Source of the DNA: Tetranychus cinnabarinus
Taxonomy: Eukaryota > Arthropoda > Arachnida > Trombidiformes > Tetranychidae
Assembly (NCBI GenBank): GCA_022266195.1
Contig: WHVY01000004.1
Location: 451,501-515,500 of the forward strand
DNA: 64,000 nt
Direction of reading: 5' to 3'
The notes beneath the pieces are model-generated. The model ran no database searches. It saw only the letters and a program-made list of their open reading frames with translations, and was not told the DNA's origin. Positions 38,201-50,400 of the stretch are shown one piece after another. Position numbers and translations under genes: made by a program. The stretch's first letter is position 1, and the number at the start of each line of letters is the position of its first letter.

Positions 38201-41048
38201 TTACAAAAAGTAATAATACTTTTCAACTGTAAAAATGCACAATTGAAATGAAAATATTGATATGAAAAAAAAACGAATCAACAAACAAGGCAAAGGAAGG
38301 CAAAAAAAGGCAAACTAAATCAAAGTGTATATCAAAAGTAATAATAATAATCAGTAAAAATAAAAGTAATCATAATGATAATAGAAACTCCCAGTCATGA
38401 TGACAATAGTTGTCAGAAACAAAATAAGACAAACAGACAATGAAATTCTCTGAAAATGAATGAACAAAAAATATCTATTTTTGTAATAAAAGGACCCAAA
38501 AAAGTAGAAGCAACAACAAGATGAAAAACAAAGTCATAACAAGTGAATAGGAAATAGCGAAAGGAGATTTCGCCTTTTGTTGCTTCCATTATTATCACCC
38601 AAAAGTGAGCAAGAATTCAATGTTTCTCTCTATTATTATCATTATTTAGTTTACTTTTTATAATAAACTGACTAGTAATTTAAGACTTTGCCTTTTCAAC
38701 GGTAAATACACTTGAAATATGAGCCTATTTTGTCTTTTGCTTTTTCCTTTTTTTCCCTTTTCTCTTTTCATCTTGCGCTTTGTCATGAAGATGATAATAT
38801 TATCTGTTTCTTTTCTTTTCCTCTTTTCTCTTTTCATTATTCTTTCCTCAATAGTTCATCTTAGTTCGAACCATCAGGCCTTTCATCCTTTCTCCTGCAA
38901 CCTCCAATAGCGAATGCAAAAAGTTCAATATTCACACCTCAAGATGTTGACTGTAGATAGAAACAGTAGCCAAACAGTATTAGAGAATCACTTTTTTCTG
39001 TCCTTTTTTTCATTCGCCTGGAAAAGTATAATGCTTGTTATTTATACATAAAAAAGTGATAATGGCGATGATAATAAACGATGGTTGTGATGATTATGGT
39101 GATAATACAGTTTTATATTGATTCAATTGGTATAAAAGTGACTCTTCTCACGCCTCGTCGTTTTGACTTCATTTTTGTCTCTCTTTACTGTTTGTCTTGT
39201 TCAAGATTATCGATATCAATGTGAGCAAGTCACTGGGATTTGCACTGGGAGGGAAAAATATGAAAGTGAAAAGTTGTGGTTGACAGAGACACACGTTTTC
39301 ATGCTATTATATCAATCATTTATCAATGATCTTCATCTTTGTTTACTTTTGTCTTTTAATTGAGCTCGAAGAATGACAACTTTATTAATGGAAAAGTTTT
39401 CAAATTGAGTTTCATTTGAAATTGCTCTTTTAACCAACATTAGATTTTGTTTAATATTCAATTATCGACTTATAATTAAAGTTTTCTTCTTAATCCGTTA
39501 AGTATGACAAATCAGTATAAATAAAGTCCGCTTCTGGGTCAATCTGGCCACGCTGAGATCATGTTTCTCTGTCTCCTTCGAGATTGAAATCACGATTTTT
39601 TCTCGAAAAAATAAATTTATTTTTAATGAACAAAAATGCAAAGGCAAGGCCTCACAAATTTTGGTTGTTTCGTCGCTCTAGCTCAACAATTCGAGCTACA
39701 GCGAAGTTGTCGTTCTCGGAATCTTTTCATGAGAATTCAAAATAATGCTCATATTTTCATCGTTATAATTGATGAATTTGACTTCTTCGATCAACTCTTT
39801 TTTGTTCACGAATTTCCGATCCATTGTTCAATGTAATTTGAAACATCAACTAAAGGTGATCAATGACTTTATTGGAACCTTCAACTTATTTCTTTGAAAG
39901 GTCATTTCGACTTCGCTAGATTCGTTTGTTTTGTATGTAAATATTATTGTAATTGCATTGTAATTTAATCTGATTTTTCGGTCCAAAAATGGATTCATTA
40001 TTTTCTATTTTTTTAAATTCTTTTCCATTGTTTTGCTGAAAAGAAGGTTGAATTTTCTTTGATTTACAAAATGTTAAATATTTTTTTCTTTTGCCTTACA
40101 TTGAGTTTTGTAAAGTGTTTAATGATTTGTTAATTGGTTTCTGCTTGAATTGGTTTGCAGTAATTTGCAGTTCCCTTTGCCTGAAGGTTTTGGTTAAATG
40201 ATTATCAATTGATTCAACTTTTGTCAACTCAATTAAACTTTTCAAGTGAGTGTTGACGGAAAACATTTTCCATTGAAAAGTCCATTCTGCGGTGAAGCAA
40301 AAAAAAAGTTGCGTGAAAACAAATTGTTAACTTTGATGATTTGTTAACTGTTGAAATGGGCGATAAAGATTGATGAATGATTTATATTTAAATAGAGAAG
40401 CAATGAAATGCATATTGAACCATTAAATGTTAAACTATCAATAAAAACCCTTTTTGTGTGTGTTGTGTTGAAAGTAGCACTTATGAATAATAAATTGATT
40501 ATCATTGCTTTTATCATTTCATTAAATTTGTTTCTTTACTTGAAATGGTTTTGATGGTTGTCACTGAAAGTAAATATCACTTGAATAACATCTATTATGT
40601 ACAATTAATGACTCCAATAAATTATATTGTTGTTCAATAAGAGATAATAAAATGACTGCAAATGATTCAATAAAATAAATTGCAATCTTGTTTACAGTGA
40701 CAGTCCAAAGCTGGTCAGTGGAATCACTTTTAATGCTTTTAAATGTTGCCAAAGTTTACTTTGATTAACATGATTTAATCATTAAAAAATATTGAGTTCT
40801 TCAGAAGGCAATGAAAAGTGTAAATGAAATTTACTCTTCATATTGAAATTGCAATGGGAAACAAAAGGTCAAAGTAAATAGAGAAGAGTGTTTATTTTGA
40901 TTGAATCGTTGACTTGAATGGTATTATTGTTAATAATATCAATTTTGGGTGAAAAGAAAAGGAAATAAAATATCAAATTTGTTTGTGGGTTGATAATAAT
41001 AAATGAATCCTGTGAATGGTGATGATGAAAGGTGATGAAGCTTGCAGC

Positions 41049-41072
41049 TATTTGTTGATGCATCAACAAATA
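41049..41072. repeat. Perfect 24-bp palindrome
   Basis: The half-site TATTTGTTGATG is followed directly by its exact reverse complement with no spacer. Each arm contains a forkhead-like TGTTGAT core, so a dimeric protein site is possible; a cruciform or chance event is equally open. Confidence 0.6.
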
Positions 41073-42277
41073 ATATTACATTGAAAAAAAGAAAGAAAGT
41101 GAATTGAAAAGAAATATAATGATAATAGTTGAAGATGGAGAAGATGAAGAAGATGAAGAAGAAGATGGAAAAAGTAGAAACAAATTGAAAGACGAGTAAA
41201 CATAATGAATCACATGGTGCTTAAAGGGATGCAAATGGTTCAAGAGTGAATCAATGGAAGGCGATGAAAAGGGAAAAGAGAGAAAAAGGTTTCAATAAAA
41301 ATGCTTTTTACTTTTTGATTAACAATGAAAACCTTGATTCTTTACTGTGTTATCATCTTGTTTCAAAAAGTGCAATTCAATGGTTAATATTTACAGATTC
41401 AGAGTGGCAATGAATGGAAGAAAGTGAAATAGTTTTCTTCTCAAGATGAGAATGATGATGATGATGATGAGCTTTGATTTGATTTGTCTATTGAACGGTG
41501 AAGAGTGAAAACACAAGAGTTGAGGAAAAAAGACAAATTTTTTGGTAAATGAAACTAAATGAAATGAGAGACTCAACACTGAAATATTGGAATAGGCAAC
41601 ATGCAATTTCCGTTTCACCTTTAGGCTATTGTTTACATTTAAAAGACTTTCTATTATTATTATCATGATTATTATTATTGCTATTATTATTATCACAGTG
41701 TTTTAGATTTGCCTCTCAATGTATTTCAGATGAATCTGAGGCAAACTCCAGTTGACAAATATACAATGTGAATAACTTTCTTTCCAATCTGTTTTGTGGT
41801 AAATTCAATTTTCATTTGTTCTTTTCTTTTTTCTATTTGTTTCTTTGCATCTCAATATTCATTGACAATTGTTTTGTGCAAAGTTTACTGTCTTTTAACC
41901 TTTTCTGCGATTCGATTCTCATTCGCGAAGTCTCATTCTTTTGCTTTTGCTGTCCTTTTTGGTTAGTTTTTTCATCCTAGTTGGCAGTCAGTTGACAGGT
42001 TGTTTGTCAGTTTATGTTGAATGAATCTAAAGAGTGTGATGTGGATTCGGTCAATGAGGGCAATAGAAAGATTGAAGCAATGATTTAAACTTTATAAGAT
42101 GACTCAAGCTAAAGGACAGAAGTTGCCGCTAACGAAATTGTCTGTTATCTAAATACGAAGAAACAAGTAATTTCAAAAAATAGATAATATATTCATAGCG
42201 TTTTGGTATTTTAAAATCAAAGTTTTTGGCCTGAATGTCGCCCCAAAAATATGAGTATTCATGTTTCATACAAGTCC

Positions 42278-42429
42278 TTTTTTGAGCCAACTTCTGCGCG
42301 TTTTTCTGGGACACAGCGCTTCTTAGACAAACGAACTGTTCGCTTCTGTGACAATGATACCATCATATGGTATCGACTCATATTGTCGCAAAATCGCTCT
42401 GTCTCAGAAAACGAAGTTGGCTCAAAAAA
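42278..42429. mobile_element. Short palindromic (foldback/MITE-like) element
   Basis: The outer arms are inverted copies: TTTTTTGAGCCAACTTC at the left and GAAGTTGGCTCAAAAAA at the right. Inner parts (TTTTTCTGGGACACAGCG against the reverse complement of CGCTCTGTCTCAGAAAA) also pair imperfectly. An internal hairpin GATACCAT-CAT-ATGGTATC lies near the middle. The total is about 152 bp. No target-site duplication is visible, so the element type is not settled. It is more GC-rich than the surrounding DNA. Confidence 0.5.
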
Positions 42430-43351
42430 TGCCTTTATATGACTACTAATATATAAATTTTTAGAATCTGACCTTGAACGTCAAATAAGCAGATAAACTC
42501 GCATAATTATGATATTTAGCGAAACTGGATAACAGTAGTTTTATATTGAAATCATAAATTGCCAAATATAATGAAGAAATTATGTTAAACATGTTAAATC
42601 ATGTTACTGATTGATCATAGGATAACATGACTAATATCTAACCTTGCAAGCGTTATACATAGATATCTTATGATGATTGAGGTACGAAAAAAACAGATTG
42701 ATATTTATTGTACGTAGCTGTTTAAAACGAAAGAAGTTTGTTTTTTTGATATGGTCAAGAAAATTAATTGAGTGAATTGAGCTGTTTAAAATTCATATGG
42801 CAAGAGTTAGTTACATAAGCCTATTTGGTATGATAAGTATAACAGTGATATGGTAAATATTCTATATCTCTATAAGGGTGTGAATAGATTGCGTGTTTGA
42901 TTAAATATGATTTTGAAACAATAATTAAACACTGTGAGTTATGCCTAAAGTAATGGAAAGATGATGGACTGAAAATTAACCGAAATCCTGTAACCAAATT
43001 TTATATACAGAAAATTAAAGCTACTTCAGTGCTTTATCTTCATGTGACCCATTGATTGTTAACCATCATATGATTAATTAACAGGATTGATATGCTTAAT
43101 AGCTAGCTAATTAGTGATGTTTAACTATATTAAGTGTACAGGTTTATTTCGTCAATGCGATCATATTGCGAAATTTTTCAACAATAAACGTGTACAACCT
43201 AAACTCTAGGGTACAGAGTTCGATGAACTCATTTTCAGTCGATGGTTTGATACTTATAGAAAGTAAATGTCGTGCAATACTATTATAGAACTGATTATAT
43301 AAAGGTATATATGCGTATATTACTATTACACTGATATTATTGCTGATTCTC

Positions 43352-43648
43352 GGTCCTAAATTTCCAAAGGAAAATCTTTTAAAAGTTCAAAGATTTATTG
43401 CTGTCTGATGTAGTAGAGATACTATTAGTAAGCCTAAAGAATCATCTATGTTTGATTGGTTCAAAAAAGGCTCAGAAACTGAAATCATACCATACAATGA
43501 GACTGATTTATATACTCAGGATTACATTTGGTTGTAGGAATTGGATGAGCAGGGTCGATACTTCCCTGTTGAATGTCCCTACGAAAACATGGAATATCCA
43601 AATGAATGGTTTGAAAAAGATGTTATTGAACAATTTTATGATGTTTAA
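43352..43648 (+). pseudogene. PPT1: Palmitoyl-protein thioesterase 1 (PPT1) C-terminal pseudogene fragment
   Basis: One plus-strand frame reads GPKFPKENLLKVQRFIAV, stop, CSRDTISKPKESSMFDWFKK, then GSETEIIPYNETDLYTQDYI and WL, stop, ELDEQGRYFP and PNEWFEKDVIEQFYDV with a final TAA at 43646. This follows the order of PPT1 C-terminal blocks (K-E-NL--L-KFV, then the DP--SEWFGFY stretch, then the ET-LY--D--GL--LD--G core, then the EWF tail). PPT1 removes palmitate from proteins in the lysosome. The frame is broken by TGA at 43406-43408 and TAG at 43535-43537, and the equivalent of the preceding LADIN motif appears in another frame just upstream (IIADS), which suggests a frameshift. The catalytic Ser and Asp regions are not found nearby. 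It is a relic of a duplicated or retroposed copy. Confidence 0.7.
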
Positions 43649-44512
43649 ATTGTTCAATCAATTGGTGTTCTCCTAACATATGAATCTTCTTCAGACTCAA
43701 CATATTAACTCGCAAACTTTCAACACTGACATAAAGATCACTGTTTGTCAAAAGATTAGTTTTTAAAAAATGACATAACAGCCTCCGCAACAAATCATCA
43801 ACTCTAACCTCCAACATAAAAAGCTTCCTTAAAAAAGCCCTTGTTCACCGCGATATTATCAATTTGACAAAGGCTGTAGAAATAATAATCAGAACCATAA
43901 TCAGAAATACAAACGGCACTTTAAACGGTAGGATTGATCAAATTTTTGATTATTCTGAAATGGTGAAATGAGAAATTCCAGATGATCAGTAACTTTAAGA
44001 GCCTCGACCTTTTAATTGGTTTTACTTATTTTGTCAATTTTTTATTGTTGATCAATTGTAAGCAACATTTTTGTTGTGCTTTTATTGTTGTAATAAAAGG
44101 GTAAAAGATTCGATTAACAAGAAATAAAAGCAGTTTATTTGATATTTTTCTGTATGATTTAGGTGAAGATCAAAGAGTCAGAATTGATTAATCAAATAAG
44201 TGAAAGTCGAAACGTTGTGTAAATTAAACTATTGGAAATATTTGGAAAACTCAATTTTATTTTACTACGCTTTGGTACTTTGGCGCTTTGGTTCCAGTGT
44301 ACTAGAATTGTTACGATAGCAAATATGACTTTCGTTAGCAATTGTTATTGTTTTATTACAAATTTCTTAAGAATTGTAACGATTTTCGTCAAGTTTCCTC
44401 TATGCTTAATCTTAATTGCGATGCATGAGGAAATTAAAGCCTTCAATTTATACAATTGTTCATGTTATCATTGTCTGATGGTCTAATGTCTGATGATCAG
44501 CTAACCTACAAA
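43649..44512. other. Non-coding stretch after the PPT1 relic
   Basis: Two short minus-strand frames near 43623-43817 and 43800-43930 look mildly protein-like (VSVESLRVNMLSLKKIHMLG; SDYGSDYYFYSLCQIDNIAV) but belong to no family I know and are closed by stops. Nothing else is recognised. Confidence 0.25.
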
Positions 44513-44608
44513 TAGAGATGTGCGATTATTGAAAAAACGATTATCGATGATGACGCAATGTTCGCAGAAAAAATCGATAAATATCGATATTATCGATAAA
44601 TCGATTTA
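44513..44608. mobile_element. ATCGAT-rich block, possible hAT-type terminal remnant
   Basis: The block opens with TAGAGATGTGCGATTATTGA, which resembles the TAGAGATGTGC-type ends of hAT transposons, and runs into five ATCGAT/ATCGATA cores in about 65 bp, including two TATCGATA sites (44582-44589, 44591-44598). The partner inverted end was not found in the window. TATCGATA is also the DRE (DREF) motif, so a regulatory reading is possible. Confidence 0.3.
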
Positions 44609-45759
44609 ATTGATCTAGCTGATAACATTAATATCTTTATTCATAAATGAATGTTGATGTTCAAATCATATTCATAAGCTAAATCATTCAGTCGATGGAT
44701 GTTAAACAACCAGAAGGGAAATTTCTTTGATTTAACAAGTTTTCAACTCTAATTTCAATAGTTAAATTAATAATTTGTGTTTGATTTTAGTTCGAAGGTG
44801 AATATTTTTAACTATTCAGATTTTATGTGATATTGATTGCGGTAAGCAGAAATTTGACGAAATAAGCTTCAATACATTCTGACTTGATTTACTTTGTCCC
44901 TTACAAAAAGGTATAGAAGTTACCTGTTGAAGTACTTTTTCAATTTTCAACCCATCATTAGCATCATCAACACAAGCGACATTTAAATGTGCAATTGTGT
45001 GATCAAATATAAGCGCTAGAGAAAAAAACAAGTGCAATAAACAAGCAAAAAACAAATGAACAGAAAAAAAGGAAGAAAAAAAATTTGTTTCTCTTCAGGT
45101 TAATTGAATGTGCAAAGTAAGTTATCAAGTGGCAAGGATGATGACGATGAAAGAGGAAGAAGAAAAGCGATAGAAAAAGTCAAAAAAAACAATTTACGAT
45201 TTTTTAGTTTCAATCAACTTCTATTACCTTGAGAGTGAATTAATGTGTGCTTAATGTTCGCATCAGTCTAATGGAAATCGTATCATTTCAACCTTTCATC
45301 GTCATTAACAACTCATCATCATCATTATTATAATCATTTTGATTATCATTATTACTAGTAGCAGTATAGCCATCATTATCATTATCATCTTTACCTGTGG
45401 TCTTTTACCTCTTACCATTATCCTTGTTAATCTTGAGTTTACTTTTCTTCCTCTTTTCGCACTCTTTCCTCTTCTTCAATGACAATACAATTGGCACTCT
45501 TCAATTGATGCGTTAAAAGTGTTGTGAACTATTGATAGTTATTACGGTTCTTGGTAAACAAATAATGTTAATGTTAACATTTTTATTCTCAAACTTTTCT
45601 ACTATTATTATCATTGCTATTGCTTTCATTATTATTATTATCATTTTATCATTTTCATCAGCAAAAATAAAGTTATAAACAACGAATGAAAAGACAGAAA
45701 ATAAAGTGAAAAATCGTTGATGGCAAGTTATGACTTTTTTTGACTGACAAGGTTTAGTG

Positions 45760-45902
45760 AGTTTAGAGTCAAAAAACAGGTAATTGAGGCTTACAGTAAG
45801 TTGAAAAAGGTAGAAAGGTGTAAAAAACCTCAAACCAAAAGAAGAGTAGAGGCCGAAAGAAGTGACCCGTCAACACCTTTTTAATTCACTTTTCATCTGC
45901 AA
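45760..45902 (-). repeat. Inverted duplicate arm A (partner at 50256-50400)
   Basis: The reverse complement of this 143-bp stretch matches 50256-50400 almost throughout, including TTGCAGATGAAAAGTGAATT at one end and GACTCTAAACT at the other, with a few mismatches and small gaps. The two arms are 4.35 kb apart in opposite orientation. The arm ends 17 bp before the duplicated Sox segment begins, so the two duplications probably belong to one event. Confidence 0.85.
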
Positions 45903-45918
45903 TCTTTCATCATCTTTT

Positions 45919-47391
45919 TGCCAAGAAATTGACATTCTACAAAAAAATTGTCAATAGAAAGCCAAAGAATTGAATCGATACAAAAGTCGATAAAATTGAA
46001 AACCAAAATAGTATGTTGTTTACTGTCCATCATGGCTCTCTTCATTTCATCTTTCATTCATTTCTCCAGTAATTAAAGACTCGCCTGTTTCATGTGTTCA
46101 ATTGAAATCATTGTTAAATCGAGTTACTCTCTACGCTCAATTAACCCACTTTGCAGCACCAAAAGTTATCCAATGTTTGTTTTTTTTTCTCGTCTTCATC
46201 TTCTCTTTGGTCTCTCATCATCTCAGGTTTAAATATCTTTTGAGTAAATAATAATAAAATTGAAACCTTGTTTCATCAACATTTAAATTTCATTCTCTTT
46301 CTGTTTCAATGAATTTTCAGTCAAATTAATTGAATGATTAATTAGATTTACATTTTGGTGAAAAAATTGTCTTCTTTGCTTTCAATGTTTGATTTTGATT
46401 CGTTTCTTTCATTCATTGATTCCAATGAAAAGAAGGACAAAAATCTCATTCATCAGTCAATTTATTCAATGGAAATGGTTTAATCATTTCAATGGACATC
46501 ATGAAATATTATTCAATAAACTATCAATTAGTAAACAATAAAAGCAACATTTTTCAACTGTTTATCCTCACAATGAACACTTGAAGTTAAACATTTTATT
46601 ATCACTTTGGTTGACTTGTAATTAAATAGGAATCAAAGTGATTGTTTGATTCTTAATTGTTCAATTTGAAGGTTGATTAAGATTGATTGGTGAGAGTACA
46701 AAAAGTAAAGTAAAAATAAGTTTGCACTTTCTTCATTCCAATCATTAGCTAATTACTATTATCATCTAAACTTGAATTGCTTCTGTTGTTCAGTTTATTG
46801 TTGATTAAACTAGATAACAATTACTAAACAAACTGGATTCAAATGAATGAATTCACTAATCAGTGTAACAATCAAAGGGAAACAATCGTAAAGGCAAAAT
46901 AAAGAAAAGAAAAGTTGATTAGAAAAAGAAAGCGAAATTCAATTAAGACTGAATTGTGAATCAATTGATTACAAAAAGATGTCTCTACTTGAATCAATCA
47001 ATGAGCATAGATATCAAATCATAAGACAGAGTAGATAGGTGGATATATAGTTTGATAGGTAACAGTCTCGATCTAGGGACAGAGGATGGGCTATTACACC
47101 TGTTCCAAAGACACAAAAAGTAAAACCAAACACAGATGAGTTGAGAGTTACTTCTTTGTACGATTGTTTGATAATATTAGATCGCATTTTCAGATGACTC
47201 GGAGTTGTTTGTTGAACCAATTGAATCGTTGATTTTTTGATTAACGGATAATCCTGAAGCAAATGGTTGCTTCAAATACGAATTGGTAAAATATTGCGAA
47301 TAAAATCCAAGTAAATGTGAGGTTGGAAACGGAGGCATGAACCTTGGAACACTGTTTATTGATCCATTTCCAGACGCAACTGCTGCTGCTA
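45919..47391. repeat. Direct segmental duplicate of the SoxB 3' flank (source-like copy at 55290-57490)
   Basis: Nearly identical sequence is shared with 55290-57490, starting at (T)GCCA/CGAAATTGACATTCTAC and ending inside the poly-Ala codons of SoxB. Long runs, for example from GACCTTGTTTCATCAACATT-type sequence to ATGTCTCTACTTGAATCA, differ at only a few positions per kilobase. Compared with the other copy this one lacks about 474 bp (opposite 55624-56097) and about 200 bp (opposite 56843-57038), and is unrelated over about 47070-47150. Confidence 0.92.
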
Positions 47392-47401
47392 TAGCCCGTT
47401 A
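47177..47401 (-). pseudogene. Truncated SoxB C-terminal duplicate
   Basis: This minus-strand piece encodes the last about 70 codons of the SoxB protein (AVASGNGSINSVPRFMPPFP through SESSENAI and stop). It keeps the frame, with conservative changes such as Q to K in VNQKIND, F to Y in TNSYLKQ and A to T in FPTSHLL, plus synonymous changes. Upstream it loses homology at the poly-Ala tract and meets an in-frame TAA at 47401-47399. No HMG box or start is attached, so no functional Sox protein is possible from it. Confidence 0.88.
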
Positions 47402-50400
47402 TTGCTGTAACTGTTCAATAAATTCAATCAAACTCTTTTTATTTTATTTTTGCCTACAAACTTATTATTGAAACAATTCAAGCTCACCTTACAAATCAGC
47501 TAAAAATACTAATTTTTTAAGATAAACATTTTAGTTGCTACGCCATTCATTTTTTCATTTTTTCTCGCTGAGACAACATTTAACATTTGTTATTGATATC
47601 CATTTCACAGCCACAAATGATGAAAATTTTAGTCGACTAATCATGAAAACAAAAATATTGTAATTTGTGACTTTTATCAAGTCAGCTTTACTCAGACCAA
47701 GTGATGAAGCTGGACAAAGTAAAGCATTTCTTTGTGAGAATTGAGGTTGAAAATGATTTCTTTTGAATAGTTACGATTGAAAGGGTATATTTCGAATCGA
47801 TTTCCAAAACGAACTTTGTTTTCTTAAATTAATCAGTTAAACTGAACAAACACTGACACACAAAAGTGTTACATTTGAATCTAGTTTGATCAAGTTGATC
47901 CTCATCTTGATCATCCTTTTCCTCTCCAATGAGTTGATTGTGAATAGTTTTGTTAATAAACTGATGTCCCACGGTTTTCATTTCTTGCCATTTAATGTGG
48001 TAACCTTATTGTTAACAAATGCTCAAGCAAACCACTTATGGTTTACTTTACTCTATTCATTTTGATTCTCTATTGATCAAAGTTAACCATCCTCAAGGAT
48101 GATGACAAAGAGATGATGATGAGGACGATGAAGAGTATAAAGCAGTGAGACAATCTCAATGATGAAGGAGTGATTATTGTTGAGCAATGACAAAAGGTGA
48201 TGAACAAGAAGAAGACTCGAAATTATTGTTCAACCAAAAAAGTAATGGAAAGTTGGTGAACATAAAGAAGGGAATAAGCCATTGGTTAAATGAGAGGTAA
48301 AAGACGATCATCAGGATCAGTTGATCAGCAAACATCCAAATATATTTGTATCAACTCGAATCAACCCTCGATCAACTCTCAACTTTTTTCCGCTCAAAGA
48401 ACATCGAAGTTTAAAAACAGTTGAAATGGTTTAACCATTAAACAAGACTAAAACAATTAGCTTTACATCAACATCTTAACATTGTCTTTGAACAAACTTT
48501 TCAGCCAACTTTGTCTTCTGAGTTTTCAATCTTTCATCAGCTTCTTGTCTGATTAACTCTTCATTACAAAAAGTGTAACAATGAAGATGACATGGAAAGG
48601 AAATGAGTTTCAATCTTCACCTTTTCATTATTTCTTGTCATCTTTTCTTCTTCTTGATTCGATAAGTTTGAATGGCGAAAAATGAAAAAATGCATTTTAA
48701 TCAGATCTATTGCATTTAAGGTTATCTTTAATCAATACCCAGTCGAAGGGAATTTATAAAAAGCAAAATGAAAATAATTAAGTCAATAAAATGATCAGTT
48801 TGCAATGACAACTTGCATTGTTAATCAGTTGAAAGCCATTTAAACATTGAATTGCAATTGAAAAGCATAGCAAACATTTTGATTAAACATTTGTTCAGGT
48901 TAAAGGTTACCATTAAATATTGAAAATAACCAATTGTTCAACGAAACTCAACAAAACGCCGATTGTTTCATCAAATTGAATAAATTCTTTAACCTCACAA
49001 TTGGGTGTTACAATTGTCACAGTTAATCAATTCAATTCACCTGATTATTGAATTTATATTGAAAGGTAAAATTATCAGTTTGAAGTAAACTCATTGTAAC
49101 AAGATTACAGATAAAGAAACCATTTAAATCGCAAATCAACTCATTGTTATAAATAGAAATATTAAACGAAAAAAAGAGAAAAATTTTTGCAAACAAAACA
49201 TGAAATGAATTGAATTGAAACTGAAACAAACAATTTATTGAAACTCAAAGTTGATAAGTTTGTCTATTGAAGCAAATCAATGGCAAAAACCTTGACCTTA
49301 TTAAAGGTAAAAAAGTTGCCCAAAAATACGGTCAAGGTTGAGTTTCGTCTAATTGTTAATAACGATAAATCACGAATTTTGTTTCAAGATAACAATCAGT
49401 GATGAAACCATGAAAAGAGATGAAATGATGAAAAAATGTTAATTGAATTACATGTTTAAAGGAAGGATGAAATTCAATTAAAAAAAAGCATTTCTTTTTA
49501 GTTACATTTCAAGCTTTTCATCTTTTTTCCCATTCTAAATGAGAAATCTAAATGAAAAGGTTTTTGTTGATGATACAATTGATTATAATAGTTTACTCTC
49601 AATGTTCACCTTTATCTTCAATCAACTTGATAATGGTGTATTAAGCTGGGAGTGAAAAACAGAAGTCATTAAATGTTGGATAAGAAAAGCTGATTCAAAT
49701 GATTTCTTCTTTTCCATCTTATTGCTTATCTTTTCTCATCTCCAGTCTCTTCACCTTTAACCATTATCATCATCTTTTTGTAAACGATAATTTTAAGGTA
49801 GCACACAATAGCACATTAGATGATGAAAGATGAAAAACAGAGTCTAAAGTCAATCCTCTTATCCTCCTTCTTTCCCTCCTCTTTTCGCCATCTTTTCATC
49901 ATCATCCTCCTCTCTTCATCTTGGATATCCATAACAAACAGAGTAAATAACATTTCTTTATCGCAATTCAAATAATGATAGTTATAACGTTTGCAATAAT
50001 TTCTGTTGATCGGCAAAAGCCCTTCTTGACTCGGTCAATGTTCAATCCCAATATCATGATCACAATGAACGACTGTTAACACATAATGAATGAGTTGAGT
50101 TTTTTTGGCTAAAAAAGTTCTTCTGTTGATCGTTTCAGGGTTAATATGCAAGTGTGAAATTAATATTGTTATTAGTTTTGGTTTTCATTGTTGATCTTTT
50201 ATTGTTCATTGGTATAAGGGTACATCTTTGTCTCGTTGGTTTAGTCTTTAGTCACTTGCAGATGAAAAGTGAATTAAAAAGGTGTTGACGGGCCACTTCT
50301 TGCGGCCTCTTCTCTGCTTTTGTTTTGACCTTTTTTGTACAACTTTCTGCCTTTTTCAACTTACTGTAAGCTTCAATTACCTGTTTTTTGACTCTAAACT

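Larger units (their letters stand above)
16899..42277. other. Gene-poor region, left part (about 25 kb)
   Basis: No intact conserved gene was recognised on either strand in this interval, although neighbouring genes are spaced at only 1-2 kb. The sequence is AT-rich with many Asn/Phe/Ser-type frames from simple TTC, GAT and CAA runs. Exceptions listed separately are a possible spliced unit at 20.2 kb, a decayed frame at 26.2 kb, a GA repeat at 28.3 kb, a motif cluster at 31.0 kb, a 100-codon frame at 34.4 kb, a GAA repeat at 35.2 kb and a palindrome at 41.05 kb. The interval plausibly contains cis-regulatory DNA for the SoxB gene, but that is inference. Confidence 0.45.

Noticed and set aside
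45513..45833. Frames at 45513-45833 and 50282-50485 sharing FQLTVS-NYLFFDSKL as a two-copy gene
   Set aside because: The shared peptide comes from the inverted 145-bp DNA repeat and is lost on both sides; no coding evidence.
47014..47262. 82-codon minus frame in the Sox duplicate
   Set aside because: Out of frame with the SoxB tail that is clearly conserved there.
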